NCBI GenBank assembly: GCA_018136815.1
Contig: CM030931.1
Span: 6,268,148 to 6,332,147, forward strand
Direction of reading: 5' to 3'
From: Isochrysis galbana
Taxonomy: Eukaryota; Haptophyta; Isochrysidales; Isochrysidaceae
Length of the DNA stretch: 64,000 nt
Shown here in pieces: positions 21,201 to 31,778 of the stretch (within the stretch, counting starts at the first letter, position 1; each line of letters begins with the position of its first letter). A program made the translations under genes and the position numbers. Below the pieces are notes generated by a model. That model made no database searches and was not told the DNA's origin. It was given only the letters and a program-made list of their open reading frames with translations.

Positions 21201-22888
21201 AGTTGCAACACGGCTTGGATGCCCTTGGCTCCAACCTGGAGCACCTCATCGAGACTGGCGTTGCGCTCGAGGCGATGGAGCGACAGAATGCTTGTTCGCA
21301 GCTGGCTGCGGTCACGGCCTCGCAGCTGGACTCGCTAGAAGGCCTAGTGCATTCGCAACGCGCGGCGACGGCGGCAGAATTCGGAGAGCTCCACGTTGCC
21401 CTCGAGGCGAAGGACTGCGTCGACCGCCTTATGGCATCGTTAGAAGAAGCTGAGCGGGTCGAAGAGATGGGCAAGATCATGCAGCGCCAGGCGGCGCTAT
21501 CTGCGCGCGTCGAGGAAATGGGTCCCGAGCTTATCGACGGAATTCGTGCGACGGCTATCGCACTTGAGGAATCGTCCGTCAACTGGAAGGAGGAGCTCAC
21601 GCGGCTTGCAGCTGCACACGAGACTCTTGCTTCTGATATGGTACTTGGACACGAGCGACACGCCCAAGCACTCGCCGAGGAGACAGCGGCACGCGTTGCG
21701 GCATCGACCGAGATGCTAGTGTCGCTTGCTGAGGCCCGGGCAGATGCAGACGAAGCAATCACCTCGGTCCGGCGCGACTTGGCGGACTCGGCGGTCCGGA
21801 CGATAGTCGCACAATTAGTGTCAAAAGTTGAGGCCGATGCCCTCCTCACCGCGTCGCTTGCCGATAGTGCGGAGACGCATGAGCTAATCAAGCAACAAGG
21901 GGAAGAGGGGCAGATGGCCGTGCGACAAGTCGAGGTAGGACTCTCAGCGCGCCTTGCCTCTAGCGTCAAGAAGCTTGAGGAGCGGCAAGCGGCTGCTGAA
22001 ACTGACGTGGCGGCACGCTTCGACGCTGCGTCCCGTGCGCAGAAGGAGGATGCTGAGACTCGACGTGCAGCCCTCGAGGAGACAGCCGTCAATGCGGCGG
22101 TCGAGGAGACACTCGAGCGAGCGATTCAGGCTCTCGAAGTCGCAGACGAAATAGAGAGGCACGTAAATCAAGAGAAGCGGCTGGCGAGCGTGGAGCGCGC
22201 GTTGCTCCTTCAACGCGAGGAGGCGCATGAAGTGGAGAAGGCCTCAGAAGAGTCCTCCAGCAAACTGACAAAGTTGGTGGATGCGGAAATCGCCAGGCTC
22301 GCGACCAGAATGGACAAGGCAAAGGAGGTGCAGGAAGAAGAGCTCGTCAAGTTGCGTAGCGAGATAGAGGCGAAGGGCGAGGCCCGGGAGGCGGCACTTG
22401 AGGAGAAACTTGTTGACGTCAAGATGGAGCTCGTTGGGGCGAAGGAGGCTGCCGAGGCAGCAGTGAAGGCGTGCGAGGACAAGGTCAAGCAGGCGGAAGA
22501 GCAGGCCGATCGAGTTGCAGCTGAAATACGTGGGCTGAAGACGGGCCTAGGCTTGAGTGGCGAAGCAACCGATCCTTTGGCAAAGGCGTCTGAGCTGAAG
22601 CGTCTCCGTGAGTACATGGAGGCAGAGCTCGCCGAGGCACGAGCCGATCTCAAGCGCTCACATGAGCGCTTCGTTGCAGCGGCGGAGCGTATGACATTAG
22701 GGGCTGATGAGGGTGCCAAACAGGCCGAGGCGAGACGGTTGCAAGCCGAGGCCGCTCGTGCCGCGGCTCAGGAGGAAGCTGCAAAGGAGGCGAGAAGACG
22801 ATCCCATGCTGAAGCAGAGGCGCTCACTGCACGTGCTGAAGCAGCTATGGAAGCCGCAGGTGGCGGTCCTGCGCCCTCGTCCGAGTAG
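18284..22888 (+). CDS. Large coiled-coil protein, unknown
   Basis: 1534 aa from ATG at 18284 (MFANFGEDQQRRDRLAKQN); the frame is open further upstream but without ATG. The first ~230 residues are Pro/Gln-rich and disordered. From about residue 260 to the end there is nearly continuous heptad-type Glu/Ala/Leu/Arg sequence, a parallel coiled coil of great length ending in an Ala/Glu/Arg-rich tail (PAPSSE). No globular domain is visible. The composition suits a centrosomal, basal-body, Golgi tether or nuclear scaffold protein, but nothing picks one. The short basic N-terminus (LEADRARKRNDRSG) might be a microtubule or membrane contact. No introns are needed. Confidence 0.75.
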   Translation: MFANFGEDQQRRDRLAKQNKEHLDALRAQLEADRARKRNDRSGIAAPPQRFLPGHDPSNVGAPPVIKAPPAGSPYYAARQLAPDAAPPQVALNQAFGIIDQWRGPAGEPHPMAAIPAAQEAPAPSSQAYERVYPHQDADRANRAQPYENGYSAQRDLREPDMLPNNQQQQQQADYEDDLERQRQNEYIRKQEMLAARRQAPQPPQQLIPLARPFQGAFAPNGLPVGAVDNYNQPADVYPPAREIYSAPAPRGDSEASTAVLVERIAQLERLVDVSTRENRDLRDQCNALQVTLETSLRMADEKLNQEIRQRAELQMQVHTNAVIGEKESASAGSSVEQLNRQVELLTQKHEEQEEVVRSLVASLTEAREAREAAERVGNELSQVAYANQAKAEELAERDEFNNRAIEEVQSNLLANAEQVGEELRARSQAIEEINTRAAEQAAAASSHISNLETQLRELMSQHRDLLVQLDEERKERAAVEARAEEARIETERAFAQQQAMLKASTDAALQEVSSQLEQRERAEVALLNRLRAQHQQQGQLEDVGVSVQAANAQTFEDMRAALQAVDANVQIERAARDEAISGVLREITAQAEARAEELKASEARAAEAHATLEQVLRTEIKARMRGESQLQATQKQQNLDFLSGQRALQGDLQEAVIAIRGQVRAAVVENAQHSTRTEEALVRAAERQRNVDAAHELALQALAKQLSAQAEASAEALRAAERGLKAELLSLDERKTAELEEAFDTMEERLVAASEHAAAQLDEARDMLLRKVEEAIDLIMQERAERMSAEIEATASRAVRDAINSALASSQQRQHEEALHTTAQAIETARHQLVTEVGLAREAAAEATAEVAALVDSQAAGLEGLQAEAERLHELVAQERHARFQALAVEEQARREADDEAQVAAVLERLVCTLVDETARAERVALVDEAQRLRAADFTIHANLGTLREAIARSSEAAEDGLRELEQHCAHQLQHGLDALGSNLEHLIETGVALEAMERQNACSQLAAVTASQLDSLEGLVHSQRAATAAEFGELHVALEAKDCVDRLMASLEEAERVEEMGKIMQRQAALSARVEEMGPELIDGIRATAIALEESSVNWKEELTRLAAAHETLASDMVLGHERHAQALAEETAARVAASTEMLVSLAEARADADEAITSVRRDLADSAVRTIVAQLVSKVEADALLTASLADSAETHELIKQQGEEGQMAVRQVEVGLSARLASSVKKLEERQAAAETDVAARFDAASRAQKEDAETRRAALEETAVNAAVEETLERAIQALEVADEIERHVNQEKRLASVERALLLQREEAHEVEKASEESSSKLTKLVDAEIARLATRMDKAKEVQEEELVKLRSEIEAKGEAREAALEEKLVDVKMELVGAKEAAEAAVKACEDKVKQAEEQADRVAAEIRGLKTGLGLSGEATDPLAKASELKRLREYMEAELAEARADLKRSHERFVAAAERMTLGADEGAKQAEARRLQAEAARAAAQEEAAKEARRRSHAEAEALTARAEAAMEAAGGGPAPSSE

Positions 22889-23222
22889 CAACACTGATGA
22901 GTGCACTAGAGCCACCCTCGGATGGGGCAACAGTATTGTTATCAGCTCTCAATAACAGTAATAGCTACAAATGGCCAAATCACTCATTCCAGCTGTCAAC
23001 TGCTAGACTGAAAAAATCTGATGAAGATTCTGGGCTAACAATAATAAACTTTTAAATATTCTCACTGCACACGCGGCCGTGGACCCACTACTCTCTTTCA
23101 CGCAGCAAACTTTCTACACCCCCACTTCCCCGGCCCTTCCCGCTCCCCGCCATCAGGCGACTCCCCCCGTGCACTACTAGGGGGAGCTCGGGGTGAAGCG
23201 CTTAGATATGGTCCGGTGGGAC
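22889..23222 (-). repeat. Two T-tailed retroelement 3' modules, one after the other
   Basis: On the plus strand, AAAAAATCTGATGAAGATTCTGGGCTAA (in two parts near 23011-23038) is followed directly by AATAATAAACTTTTAAATATTCTC (23039-23062). A ~160-bp block then matches 2200-2365 (CGCGGC, CCCCGGCCCTTCC, GCCATCAGGCG, GATATGGTCCGGTGGG). This looks like one insertion into the tail of another. Confidence 0.45.
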
Positions 23223-23735
23223 AACTATCAGTAAAACTGATAGGGTCATGGGGGCCCCGTGCCCCCCCCCCTCCATCGCAGACACCCCCTGGGTGGGCCT
23301 GCACACTCAACCTCAGCCCCTGCCTGCTGGCAGGGGCTGAGCTGACATCACACTGGCACAGACCCTCGCCGAGCGCGCATCGCGCGCCGCACGCATTCGC
23401 CTGCACTGGCCCCTGCTCGTACTGACCCCCCCCTCCACCACTGAGCCACAGACCACCTGAGCCGCCAGGAGGGCACCCAGGACCAGCGAGGCCAGCGAGG
23501 GAGAGGCAGGAGAGGCCAGGGGCCCAGCCCCAGCCTCCACTGCCCCCTGAGCTGGCCCAGCTGGCCCTCTGGGGGGGCCCGAGGGTCCCCTCAGAGGGGT
23601 GCCATGGCGCGCGCAGGCATCGCACGCCCGTAGGAGAACGAAGAGAACCGCGAGAAAAGAACGACAAAAAAAACGACGCGATCTGACCCAAGAAAAGGTA
23701 AGACTCACGCCTGTTTACGGTATGTTTACAAGCCG
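23223..23735 (+). repeat. Family A hairpin-start repeat, copy A4 (long copy)
   Basis: Begins with the perfect stem CTATCAGT-AAA-ACTGATAG (23225-23243), then GTCATG, the GC hairpin GGGGGC/GCCCCC, and the CAGCCCCTGCC/GGCAGGGGCTG hairpin near 23315-23340. The GC-rich body shared with the other copies follows. It ends in a GAAAAGAACGACAAAA stretch and AAGGTAAGACTCACGCCTG, which resembles the far end of copy A1 (GTAAGTCTCGCGCCTG on minus). Confidence 0.65.
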
Positions 23736-24250
23736 ACACCCCGAGCGACACACGAATGCCGCGAAGACGCGGAGATACTTGAAAAAGACGCGAGGAGAGG
23801 GGGCCGAGACCTCCCAGGGGCACGAAGTGTCACATGCAACAGGCGTTTACGTTTGTTTTGCCACAGGAACACCACACCAGCAGGTCTGCCCCAGCCCACC
23901 CCCTGCACTTGGCCCGTTGTAGTGCACGCGGGCCCCCCCCCCGATACCAAAAACAAAGGAATGAAGGGGGTGGTGTAAGGGAGTGAGTAAACTGGGGTAT
24001 AGGCGATGTCGTGAGTGAGTACCGTGAGTACGTGGACTGTATAGCTAGCGTGAGTAGCCCGAATCTTCAGAAGTTTTATTATTATTAGATATGGTCCGGT
24101 GGGCGCTGGCGGGCGCCGAGTGGAAGGCGGAGGCCTCTGAGCTATGCGGAGGAGAACGTACCGTAGCAGTCGAAAATAAAAATAACGTTAAAGCCCTTCA
24201 TTTGGCATTTGTCATTTGTGGCTCATAGGAATACGTAAAAGTAAGGTTAG
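23736..24250. other. Intergenic repeat debris
   Basis: Carries a plus-strand retroelement terminus, CCCGAATCTTCAGAAG followed by TTTTATTATTATTAG (24057-24090), and then GATATGGTCCGGTGGGC, a block also present at 2350 and 23205. No gene supported. Confidence 0.45.
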
Positions 24251-24440
24251 CCTACTTTTATAAGTGGGGGTCAATGGGGGCCTCGCGCCCCCCTCACTCC
24301 ATTGCGGACACCCTCTTTCTTGCCTCTTGGGTGGGCCCGCACCTGGCTCGCGACGCCACCTTTGCCCTTTGCCCTCGCCTGCGCCCTCGCCTGCGCCCTC
24401 GCCTGCGCCCTCGCCTGCGCCTAGTCGACCTGCGTGCGCA
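24251..24440 (+). repeat. Family A hairpin-start repeat, copy A5 (truncated)
   Basis: Starts CCTACTT-TTAT-AAGTGGG (24251-24268), where two stem pairs keep pairing through G-T wobble. TCAATG and GGGGGCCTCGCGCCCCC follow. Downstream it has four tandem CTGCGCCCTCGC units (about 24378-24420). Confidence 0.6.
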
Positions 24441-25255
24441 GGTCGGGCCACACGCCCCATGTCCATCACCATCACGTACTGCATCGCGTTGCAGAAGGTG
24501 ACGTGCATGTGCCGCCCGTTCATGAAGAGGTCGGTCGCGCATCGCCAGCATTGGTACTTCTACCCAAGCCCGCAAGGGGGGGCATATGTGTCTCAAACAA
24601 AGGGCTCCCAGGGGCCGCCAAAGACCAAAGACGCGCTGTGCAAGAGTGCAAGAGCGGCCGCCAGCGCAACATGTTCGTGCTGATGGACGACTGTATGCTG
24701 TATGTACGACAAGAAGGTGCTCAAGAGCCTGGCAGTACCAAGAATATATTCGTCAATAATGCTTGGTTTTAGTTTTAGAAGCGCGGGAGAACGTTGCCAC
24801 GACAGCGCGGGCGGGAGCGTTCTCTCGTCTCGCGCGAAAGCCGCTCGCCGTGGCCCGCTGGCCCGCCGGCCCGCCCCCCTCCGCCACCCCTTGCTCCCCC
24901 CCCTCCGCCTCCTACCTAGCGATAGTGAGCATGGCGGACGCCTCATGCTGCCGCACGCAGACGCAGCCCTCTTTGCCCGCGCCTCTCCCCCCTGACTCGC
25001 AGCTCGGGCGAGACGTCTTGTCGAGTAGTTTGGGGGGGTTTCGCCGTTTCGCCGTTTTTGGGCGGTTTTCGCGTTTTCGTTTTCGTCGATTTCGCAGCTC
25101 TCAAATGTCACTATAACTTCATGCACATGTGTTAGGCTGCTCTGGGGGTTCTAATCTGCCCATGTACACATGGTCCGGCACAAAAATTCTTTCGTTTGGG
25201 CGCCCCGACCCGAATGCCAGCCCCCTTTTTGGGGGGGTTTAGGCATGTACTAGGG
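24441..25255. other. Intergenic, no gene recognised
   Basis: Includes a C-rich stretch (24860-24910) and a TTTCG-rich stretch (25035-25100). Open frames on both strands lack family features and look compositional. Confidence 0.45.
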
Positions 25256-25426
25256 TTAATGATTATGTGGGTGTCTTGCGTCTTGCGTCTTCTCCTTCGG
25301 ATTCAAAGCCTTCAGCAACTTCCACGCCATGGCTATGGCGACGACGACGAGGTAGATCGCGAATGCGGCGCCGAACAAGAGCCCAGTGATCTTGAACCGA
25401 TTCAATCCCCGGTTGCCGTCGATCAT
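25256..25426 (-). CDS. Small membrane protein, unknown
   Basis: 56 codons from ATG: MIDGNRGLNRFKITG, one hydrophobic helix (LLFGAAFAIYLVVVAIAMA), then a basic, Lys-rich tail ending HPHNH. A stop lies a few codons upstream in frame. The pattern (one helix, basic tail) is like, but not alignable with, the ORF at 12062. It could equally be a remnant exon. Confidence 0.35.
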   Translation of the reverse strand: MIDGNRGLNRFKITGLLFGAAFAIYLVVVAIAMAWKLLKALNPKEKTQDARHPHNH

Positions 25427-25666
25427 CACATCATCACGGAGGCGATGGGTGCGATGACCGTCCTTCTACTGCTCTTGTTCTCTTCTATTTTAAAATTTGA
25501 AAGCAAGAGGACGTGCAAGTCGCCGTCCGCCCCCGCGTCGCTAGCGGCCTGGCCCTGCGCGCCGAGCGGGAAGCAGTGAGGGAGGGAGAGGCACGGAGAA
25601 AGGCGGGCGAGTGGCTGCAAGGCCGAGCGGCAGACGCGGGTGAAAGCGGGGGAAGGGGCTTTGGTC

Positions 25667-27502
25667 ATGACCTTTTCCGCCTCGTGGGCCGCGCGCGCCA
25701 GACAGACCGTCTCTCAACCACCTGCTAAGTCAGAAGACTGCTCCGACTCGGATGAATCACGTTCAGAAATCGGAGAGGAGGTCCGCAAGCAGATCTCTCC
25801 GGTCTCGCGTAAGCTCCTGGCCACAGTAGTCGTCTTCGGCGCAGATGGAGATCTTGCCAAGAAGAAGATCCTGCCTACGCTCTTCAACATCTGGCGCCGG
25901 AAGCTTGTGCCACGCGACATACTCATTTTTGGTTACGCACGGTCACCGATGACAGATGAGCTCTTCCGCAAGCACATTTTCAAGTGTATTTATCACCCGT
26001 CCCAGCCTCAAGGCGATCGCAAGGAATTTCTGCTTCGGTGCCACTACCAAGCTGGTCAGTTTGATGATCCAGAGACGATGGGGGAGCTCATCGCGCAGAT
26101 GGAGGCCAAAGAAGAGGAGAGGAGAGGCCAGCGTAAGCTTCCCCAAATTGAGCAAGCCGCCCTTGCAGAGGCCGACGAGCCCGGGGAGGCTGGAGGGACA
26201 GGCACCGAGTCGGGGTCAACAGGGCCCGCTCAGCAAGTTCGGCTGTACTACATGGCAGTACCTCCCTTCCTCTATGCTGGGATCTGTAGCGCCATGCGGT
26301 CAAAACGCCGGCCAAAAGAGGGACCATTGCTTTGGTCGTTGGATTCTGGGCAGGACACAGGAATAGTGGAGCGTTTCGTCTTGGAGAAGCCCTTCGGCAA
26401 AGACACGGCGAGCTGTAAGGTTCTTGTGAGACAGCTATCGATGCTTCGCGAGGAAGAGATCTTCCGTATAGACCACTACCTTGGCAAGGAGCTCGTGATG
26501 AACCTACTCGTGCTGCGGTTTGCAAATGTGTGCTTTCAGGCAATATGGAACCGGCAGCACATCAAGAACGTCCAAGTCATTTTCAAGGAAGACTTCGGCG
26601 TGGAGGGACGAGGCGGCTACTTTGATGAGTACGGAATCATTCGGGACGTGCTTCAAAACCACTTGCTGCAAGTGATGGCACTCGTGTGCATGGAACAACC
26701 ACTTTCCTTCTCTGCCGAGGACATCCGCCTTGAGAAGCTCAAAGTTCTGCGTCAAACAGCCCCGCTCACACTCGATAACCTCGTCACTGGCCAATACGTG
26801 CAGTGCGGCAAGCACAAGGGCTACTTGGATGAACCAACCGTGCTCAACAAGGAGAGCACCACTGAGACCTTCGCCGCCGCAGTGCTGCACGTGCACAACC
26901 CTAGGTGGGAAGGTGTTCCCTTTGTCCTCAAGGCGGGAAAAGCGCTCACTGACCGCAAGGCCGAGGTCCGCATTCAGTTTCATCGCGTACCGGGTGTCGT
27001 CGCTGCTCTTGCCAACTGCCAGGCGAATGAGTTGGTCGTCCGTCTGCAGCCTGAAGAGACGATCTACTGGAAAGTGCAAAACAAGGTCCCGGGGCTCGGA
27101 TTCGAGGTGCAACAAATTCGAATGGATCTATTGTATGCATCGAAGTTTCAGAAGGCCAAACTGCCCGAGGCGTACGAGCGCCTCTTGCTGGATGTTTTAG
27201 CTGGTCAGCATTCCAATTTTGTTTCGGCAGATGAGCTGCTGCTTTCTTGGGAAATCTTCACCCCAGTGCTCCACCAGCTTGAAGAGGAGAAGATCAAACC
27301 CGAACCCTACCCGTATGGAAGCAGAGGCCCGCCCGGAGCTGACGCTTTGGCCAACCGGTTTGGGATGCCGAAGTTTGGCGGCGGCCTGCATCCTGCAGTC
27401 GAGGGGCGCGTGGCAGGACCACAGAATAAGCGAGAAGCGCCGCCGACCGCAGAAGTTGCCAGCGCAATGATGGCACTCAATACGGCAGGGAGCAAAGCTT
27501 AG
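25667..27502 (+). CDS. Glucose-6-phosphate 1-dehydrogenase
   Basis: 611 aa from ATG 25667; human-type enzymes have about 515. Contains the NADP-binding GADGDLAKKK (about 58), the catalytic/substrate motif RIDHYLGK (about 268) with EKPFGKD upstream, and the typical C-terminal LLLDVLAGQHSNFVSADELLLSWEIF in pieces. It oxidises glucose-6-phosphate to 6-phosphogluconolactone with NADP, the first step of the oxidative pentose phosphate path. Two additions stand out: a ~60-aa acidic/Ser-rich N-terminal extension and a ~45-aa insert rich in Glu/Gly before LYYMAVPP. The N-terminus (MTFSASWAARARQTVS) could be an organelle-targeting peptide; not proven. No introns needed. Confidence 0.95.
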   Translation: MTFSASWAARARQTVSQPPAKSEDCSDSDESRSEIGEEVRKQISPVSRKLLATVVVFGADGDLAKKKILPTLFNIWRRKLVPRDILIFGYARSPMTDELFRKHIFKCIYHPSQPQGDRKEFLLRCHYQAGQFDDPETMGELIAQMEAKEEERRGQRKLPQIEQAALAEADEPGEAGGTGTESGSTGPAQQVRLYYMAVPPFLYAGICSAMRSKRRPKEGPLLWSLDSGQDTGIVERFVLEKPFGKDTASCKVLVRQLSMLREEEIFRIDHYLGKELVMNLLVLRFANVCFQAIWNRQHIKNVQVIFKEDFGVEGRGGYFDEYGIIRDVLQNHLLQVMALVCMEQPLSFSAEDIRLEKLKVLRQTAPLTLDNLVTGQYVQCGKHKGYLDEPTVLNKESTTETFAAAVLHVHNPRWEGVPFVLKAGKALTDRKAEVRIQFHRVPGVVAALANCQANELVVRLQPEETIYWKVQNKVPGLGFEVQQIRMDLLYASKFQKAKLPEAYERLLLDVLAGQHSNFVSADELLLSWEIFTPVLHQLEEEKIKPEPYPYGSRGPPGADALANRFGMPKFGGGLHPAVEGRVAGPQNKREAPPTAEVASAMMALNTAGSKA

Positions 27503-28596
27503 AGGACGAGATGGCCGCCTTGTCAACGACTATGAAGTCTGCATAGTCCGCAGGCTGCGGAAGGCAAAGGGAGAGGGAGAGATTGTCATTTGGACGCCGT
27601 GACAACAAGCATAGCGATAGATCACAGCACGCTGTGGCCTCATCATTGTCATTGTATCATCGATGAATGATACGCTGGTGATTTGGCCGTGCAGAGACAG
27701 CATCAAGCATCAATGAGCGCGCGCTTGTGCACGCAAAATTCCATGATTTCACGCAGGGCTTGCGGACACAAGTAGCAATAGACTTAAATATTAGCATAGT
27801 AGAACAAATGAGCATAAGTGCCACTTCTACCACTAGCCTTGCACCAACATATCAAGCCATGATACACATGACCGCACTGCTAGGGGCCCAACCAAGGCTA
27901 TTGTAATCAAGCCTTTTTGGTATGAATATTCGGCTGCTGCTTGAGGCTCGGGGTTGTCATTGGGTCCGTCGTACGTGCGCACGCGGGGTGGCATTTGCCG
28001 TGTCCCCTTCGTCCTGCCGTGGGGTGCCCCCCTTGCTGTCCGGCTGCTGCCGTTCTTGGCTTCCATTCTGCGCGAGCGGTCCAGCATCTAGCAATGCGTT
28101 TTGCAATGCGTTTTTGTGACCAGCCCCCTGGGGGGCTGTGTCGTTGATGGTGCCGGGCCAGCCCCTCGCGCCTGGGCGCGAGGGCGGTACCGCGGCCGTG
28201 TAGGGTCCAGTCCCGGAGGCCTTCCTTGATGGAGCTGCCCTTGTTCATGGTGCGGGCAGTGTGTGGCCGTGGAGGTGGAGGATGGCGTGTGGGGCGCCTG
28301 TGTGCTGCAGCATGGCTGCCAGCATGCAGGGCTTTGTCTCGCAGTTCGCAGTGATGCCGGGGCGTGCCGTGGTGGGCCTTGTGCCCACCTGGCTGGGAGG
28401 ATCATCTGGGCGCGGTCGCTTTGGCGACATGGGGGTGTCCATGAAGGCGCTTCGTCCATCGCGCGGCGAGGGCAGCGGCAACGAGGGAGGGAGGCGGCGC
28501 GCGCTCCATGACCTATCAGTTTACTGATGGTTCAGCGCACAACAACCTAGAGGGAGTAGCGGGCATCTTCAAGAATTTTTTTTTAGAGGGACTGAG
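27503..28596. other. Intergenic, no gene recognised
   Basis: Separates the dehydrogenase gene from the inverted-repeat element. Contains short ORFs only; no repeat family of this window is evident in it. Confidence 0.5.
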
Positions 28597-29029
28597 TCTA
28601 AACGGCCGTCAGCCCGAGACCATAACCGTCAGCCCGATTTCATAAAACGAGCGTATTTGCAATGAAATTTTCAACCTGCTGCAATGTAAATTTGCGAATG
28701 TGCATTGCTATGATCATGGCGTTTGCTTAGCACATGTAGATGTACATCTCGTTCCAAGCAATCATACAATCATTTCACACACCACATATATCTCAGCAAC
28801 ATTTGTTAAATGAATGAACGACACCACACATTACTAAGAGCGTACGCAAAACAGCACACAACAGACAATTAACTTCAAAACGAAGGACCTCCACCTCCCA
28901 TACGAGGACACAGTTGCTCCTCTGCTTCCAAACGCGTGAGGGTACTTATCTCTGTTAACTCTAGTTCCCGGCGTCGCCTGCGCCGTTCATCAGAGAGCTT
29001 GAGCTCCATCTCGAGTTGTGCCTCTCGCA

Positions 29030-30280
29030 ATGTCCGCCTTCGCCTCTCAACCGACAAAGCCGCATGCCCGGGCTGAGACGTTCTTGCAATCGGAATGGGG
29101 GCCTTGGGAGGAGAAACTTATCGCTGTGTACGACCGCATTGAGGATACCACCCGTGAGCATCGAGTGTTGCGCACGGTTTCGGAAGGTGTGCGGTTCATG
29201 CACAAAATCCCGGATGCGCGTGTTTGCCCCGGGTATGAAGAGTTCCTCACCGGCGCGGATTGGTCAATGGACAGAGTTTTCCATGATTTCAGGAGGTATA
29301 GCTTCCCGCCAGCTGCGCCGAATGATAGCAAGAAGGTCTGGGCGACGATGGAGCAGTGGCATGGCATGCACCAAAGGTCGAGCTCAATCGGGCTATTGCC
29401 AATCACCTTCACGGAACCACACATGCAGGGCTTGGGTCTTGGAGAGACAATGTGCTCCTGGCACGAGATGTGGAAAGCATTGTTGCGGCTGTCGCCTCGC
29501 GCACCGGCACATGGTGATATTGGGGTTCCCACTCCAGCCCATAGCCACAGGACCGAGCCAAGAGCTTCAGCGCCTTCACCGGCCGCTTCGGGTCGACACC
29601 CCACATCGAGACGGGCAAGCGATGTGAATGTTGTAAACCATTCGGGGTACACGCAACGTGATGCTACGTTGGTGCGCCTCATGGAGAAAGGAGAGGCATA
29701 CTTGGCGGATGAGATCGACACCCCTGGTGCATTGTTTTGGATTGAGCTCAACTACAGTGAAGGTGAGCTGAAAGTGGGGTTGGCACGCTTGTGCGCGCAA
29801 ACGCCTAGTGGCGAGCAGCCGGCTCCACAAGATAGCCGATGGGTTGAGTGGTACGAGCGCAAGTCAAAGCAAAGCAAGTGGGGCACAACGACCATCGGCT
29901 TTAGGCGTTGCATGGTGGACCGCAAGCGCTTTCGGACCTTGGAGAAGTTGATCGACTTCCTCCCTATTGTTGTGGACGTTTGCAAGGGCAAGGGTACTGT
30001 TGAACAAGAAGAGGAAGAGGATAGCAGTCAAATGGAGGATGGCAGCAGTGAGAGCGAGAGCCTTGGGCAGTGTAGTGACTCATCTGATGAGGACACTCAA
30101 GCAGCTGCACAACTGCAAGTGCGTGCACAACAGGATGCGTGCGCTAGCCGCAGGGCAGTCAGTGCAAAGTTGCAAGAGCGGAAACGGGCTGAGGCAAGGC
30201 AGAAGAAGGAGGACCTTAGGCAGGCCAAAAGGCAGTCTCAAACCAGTTCTAGTGCGAAACGTAGGCGTAGTGTGCGATAA
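29030..30280 (+). CDS. Unknown protein carried by the inverted-repeat element
   Basis: 416 aa from ATG 29030 (MSAFASQPTKPHARAE). The first ~170 residues look globular (WGPWEEKLIAVYDRIED, GADWSMDRVFHDFRRYSFPP). A Pro/Ser/His linker follows, then a second globular part (LADEIDTPGALFWIELNY, WVEWYERKSKQSKWGTTTIGF, FLPIVVDVCKGKG). The C-terminus is acidic then strongly basic (KRRRSVR), a possible nuclear signal. I find no DDE/D triad, zinc finger or helicase motif. It may be a diverged transposase, an accessory protein, or a captured host gene. Confidence 0.6.
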   Translation: MSAFASQPTKPHARAETFLQSEWGPWEEKLIAVYDRIEDTTREHRVLRTVSEGVRFMHKIPDARVCPGYEEFLTGADWSMDRVFHDFRRYSFPPAAPNDSKKVWATMEQWHGMHQRSSSIGLLPITFTEPHMQGLGLGETMCSWHEMWKALLRLSPRAPAHGDIGVPTPAHSHRTEPRASAPSPAASGRHPTSRRASDVNVVNHSGYTQRDATLVRLMEKGEAYLADEIDTPGALFWIELNYSEGELKVGLARLCAQTPSGEQPAPQDSRWVEWYERKSKQSKWGTTTIGFRRCMVDRKRFRTLEKLIDFLPIVVDVCKGKGTVEQEEEEDSSQMEDGSSESESLGQCSDSSDEDTQAAAQLQVRAQQDACASRRAVSAKLQERKRAEARQKKEDLRQAKRQSQTSSSAKRRRSVR

Positions 30281-30386
30281 ATAGTGATCTTGATTAATCT
30301 CGCATGGCGCTTTCTTTTGATGGATGGATACTTAATGATTTCTTGATTAATGGTTAGTTAAGTTGTAAATTGGCGATGATGAGGTG

Positions 30387-30928
<542 letters not shown>

Positions 30929-31178
30929 CCCCCCCCTCCCTCTCGAACGAGGTATGGATGGATGGGCGCGTGCTTTGCGCATGCGCATTAACTTACCCCT
31001 GCATATACCCCACAAGCAATGCTAGCTCATCAGTTCTAGGAGAGGAGTGCATGCAGCATGCCATGAGCTATGGTCTTCATCTTTAGAAGTCGTTCATTGT
31101 TCATTGTAATGCCACAAGCTTTGCATTCGTCAAATCCATAAACCGAAGTTTATGGTCTCGGGCTGACGGCCGTTTCTA

Positions 31179-31778
31179 TCGCTACCACCGCCAAAAGGCA
31201 AGCGCTAGAAAGCGGCGATGCGTGTGCGGTGGCGCATTGGCATTGGCAAGGCCTGCAATAAGCAAAAAACAAGACTTGCAGCGAGCCTATGAAACATCTA
31301 AGCAAGACACAAGGGGGAGCGCAACCGTGGACAAAGGCACAAGGTCAGCAGTCAGCGGCGGTGTACCATATCATAAGCTAGCATTAGTCCACATGTGCCG
31401 TGAGAGCACTAGCAAAACGGCACGACGCTGGTGCTTGCCTGTGTTGTGTGCCAATACGTGGCCTTGCAGCCTAGCATCGTATGCAACGCCATCATCAGAT
31501 ACCAAATTGATAATCAATCTGACGGTTCGTGCTGTCGTGAAAGAGCATGCCGCAGTAGCCGTGTCTCGCAGCCAGACTGGTGTCTCTCATACTAATATTA
31601 CTGTAGTAGTTCCGCAGTTGTGGGATTCTCTGAGGTGTCTCACCCTTTTGCCCACTGTCATTTGTCGTTCTCTCCGTGTGACCGGGCTTAATTTACCCTT
31701 ACACGTTGACTTTTGTGGAGAGTTGATTACTTGCCCAACCCTACGACTACGGCAAGCAAGAGTGCCCGTCCAACCCCA
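31179..31778. other. Intergenic, no gene recognised
   Basis: Lies between the mobile element and the 3' end of the PsbQ-like gene. Nothing coding is supported. Confidence 0.5.

Noticed and set aside
24593-25126. 177-codon minus ORF near 25 kb
   Set aside because: Arg/Ala/Gly-rich from GC-rich DNA and a TTTCG repeat; no family features.
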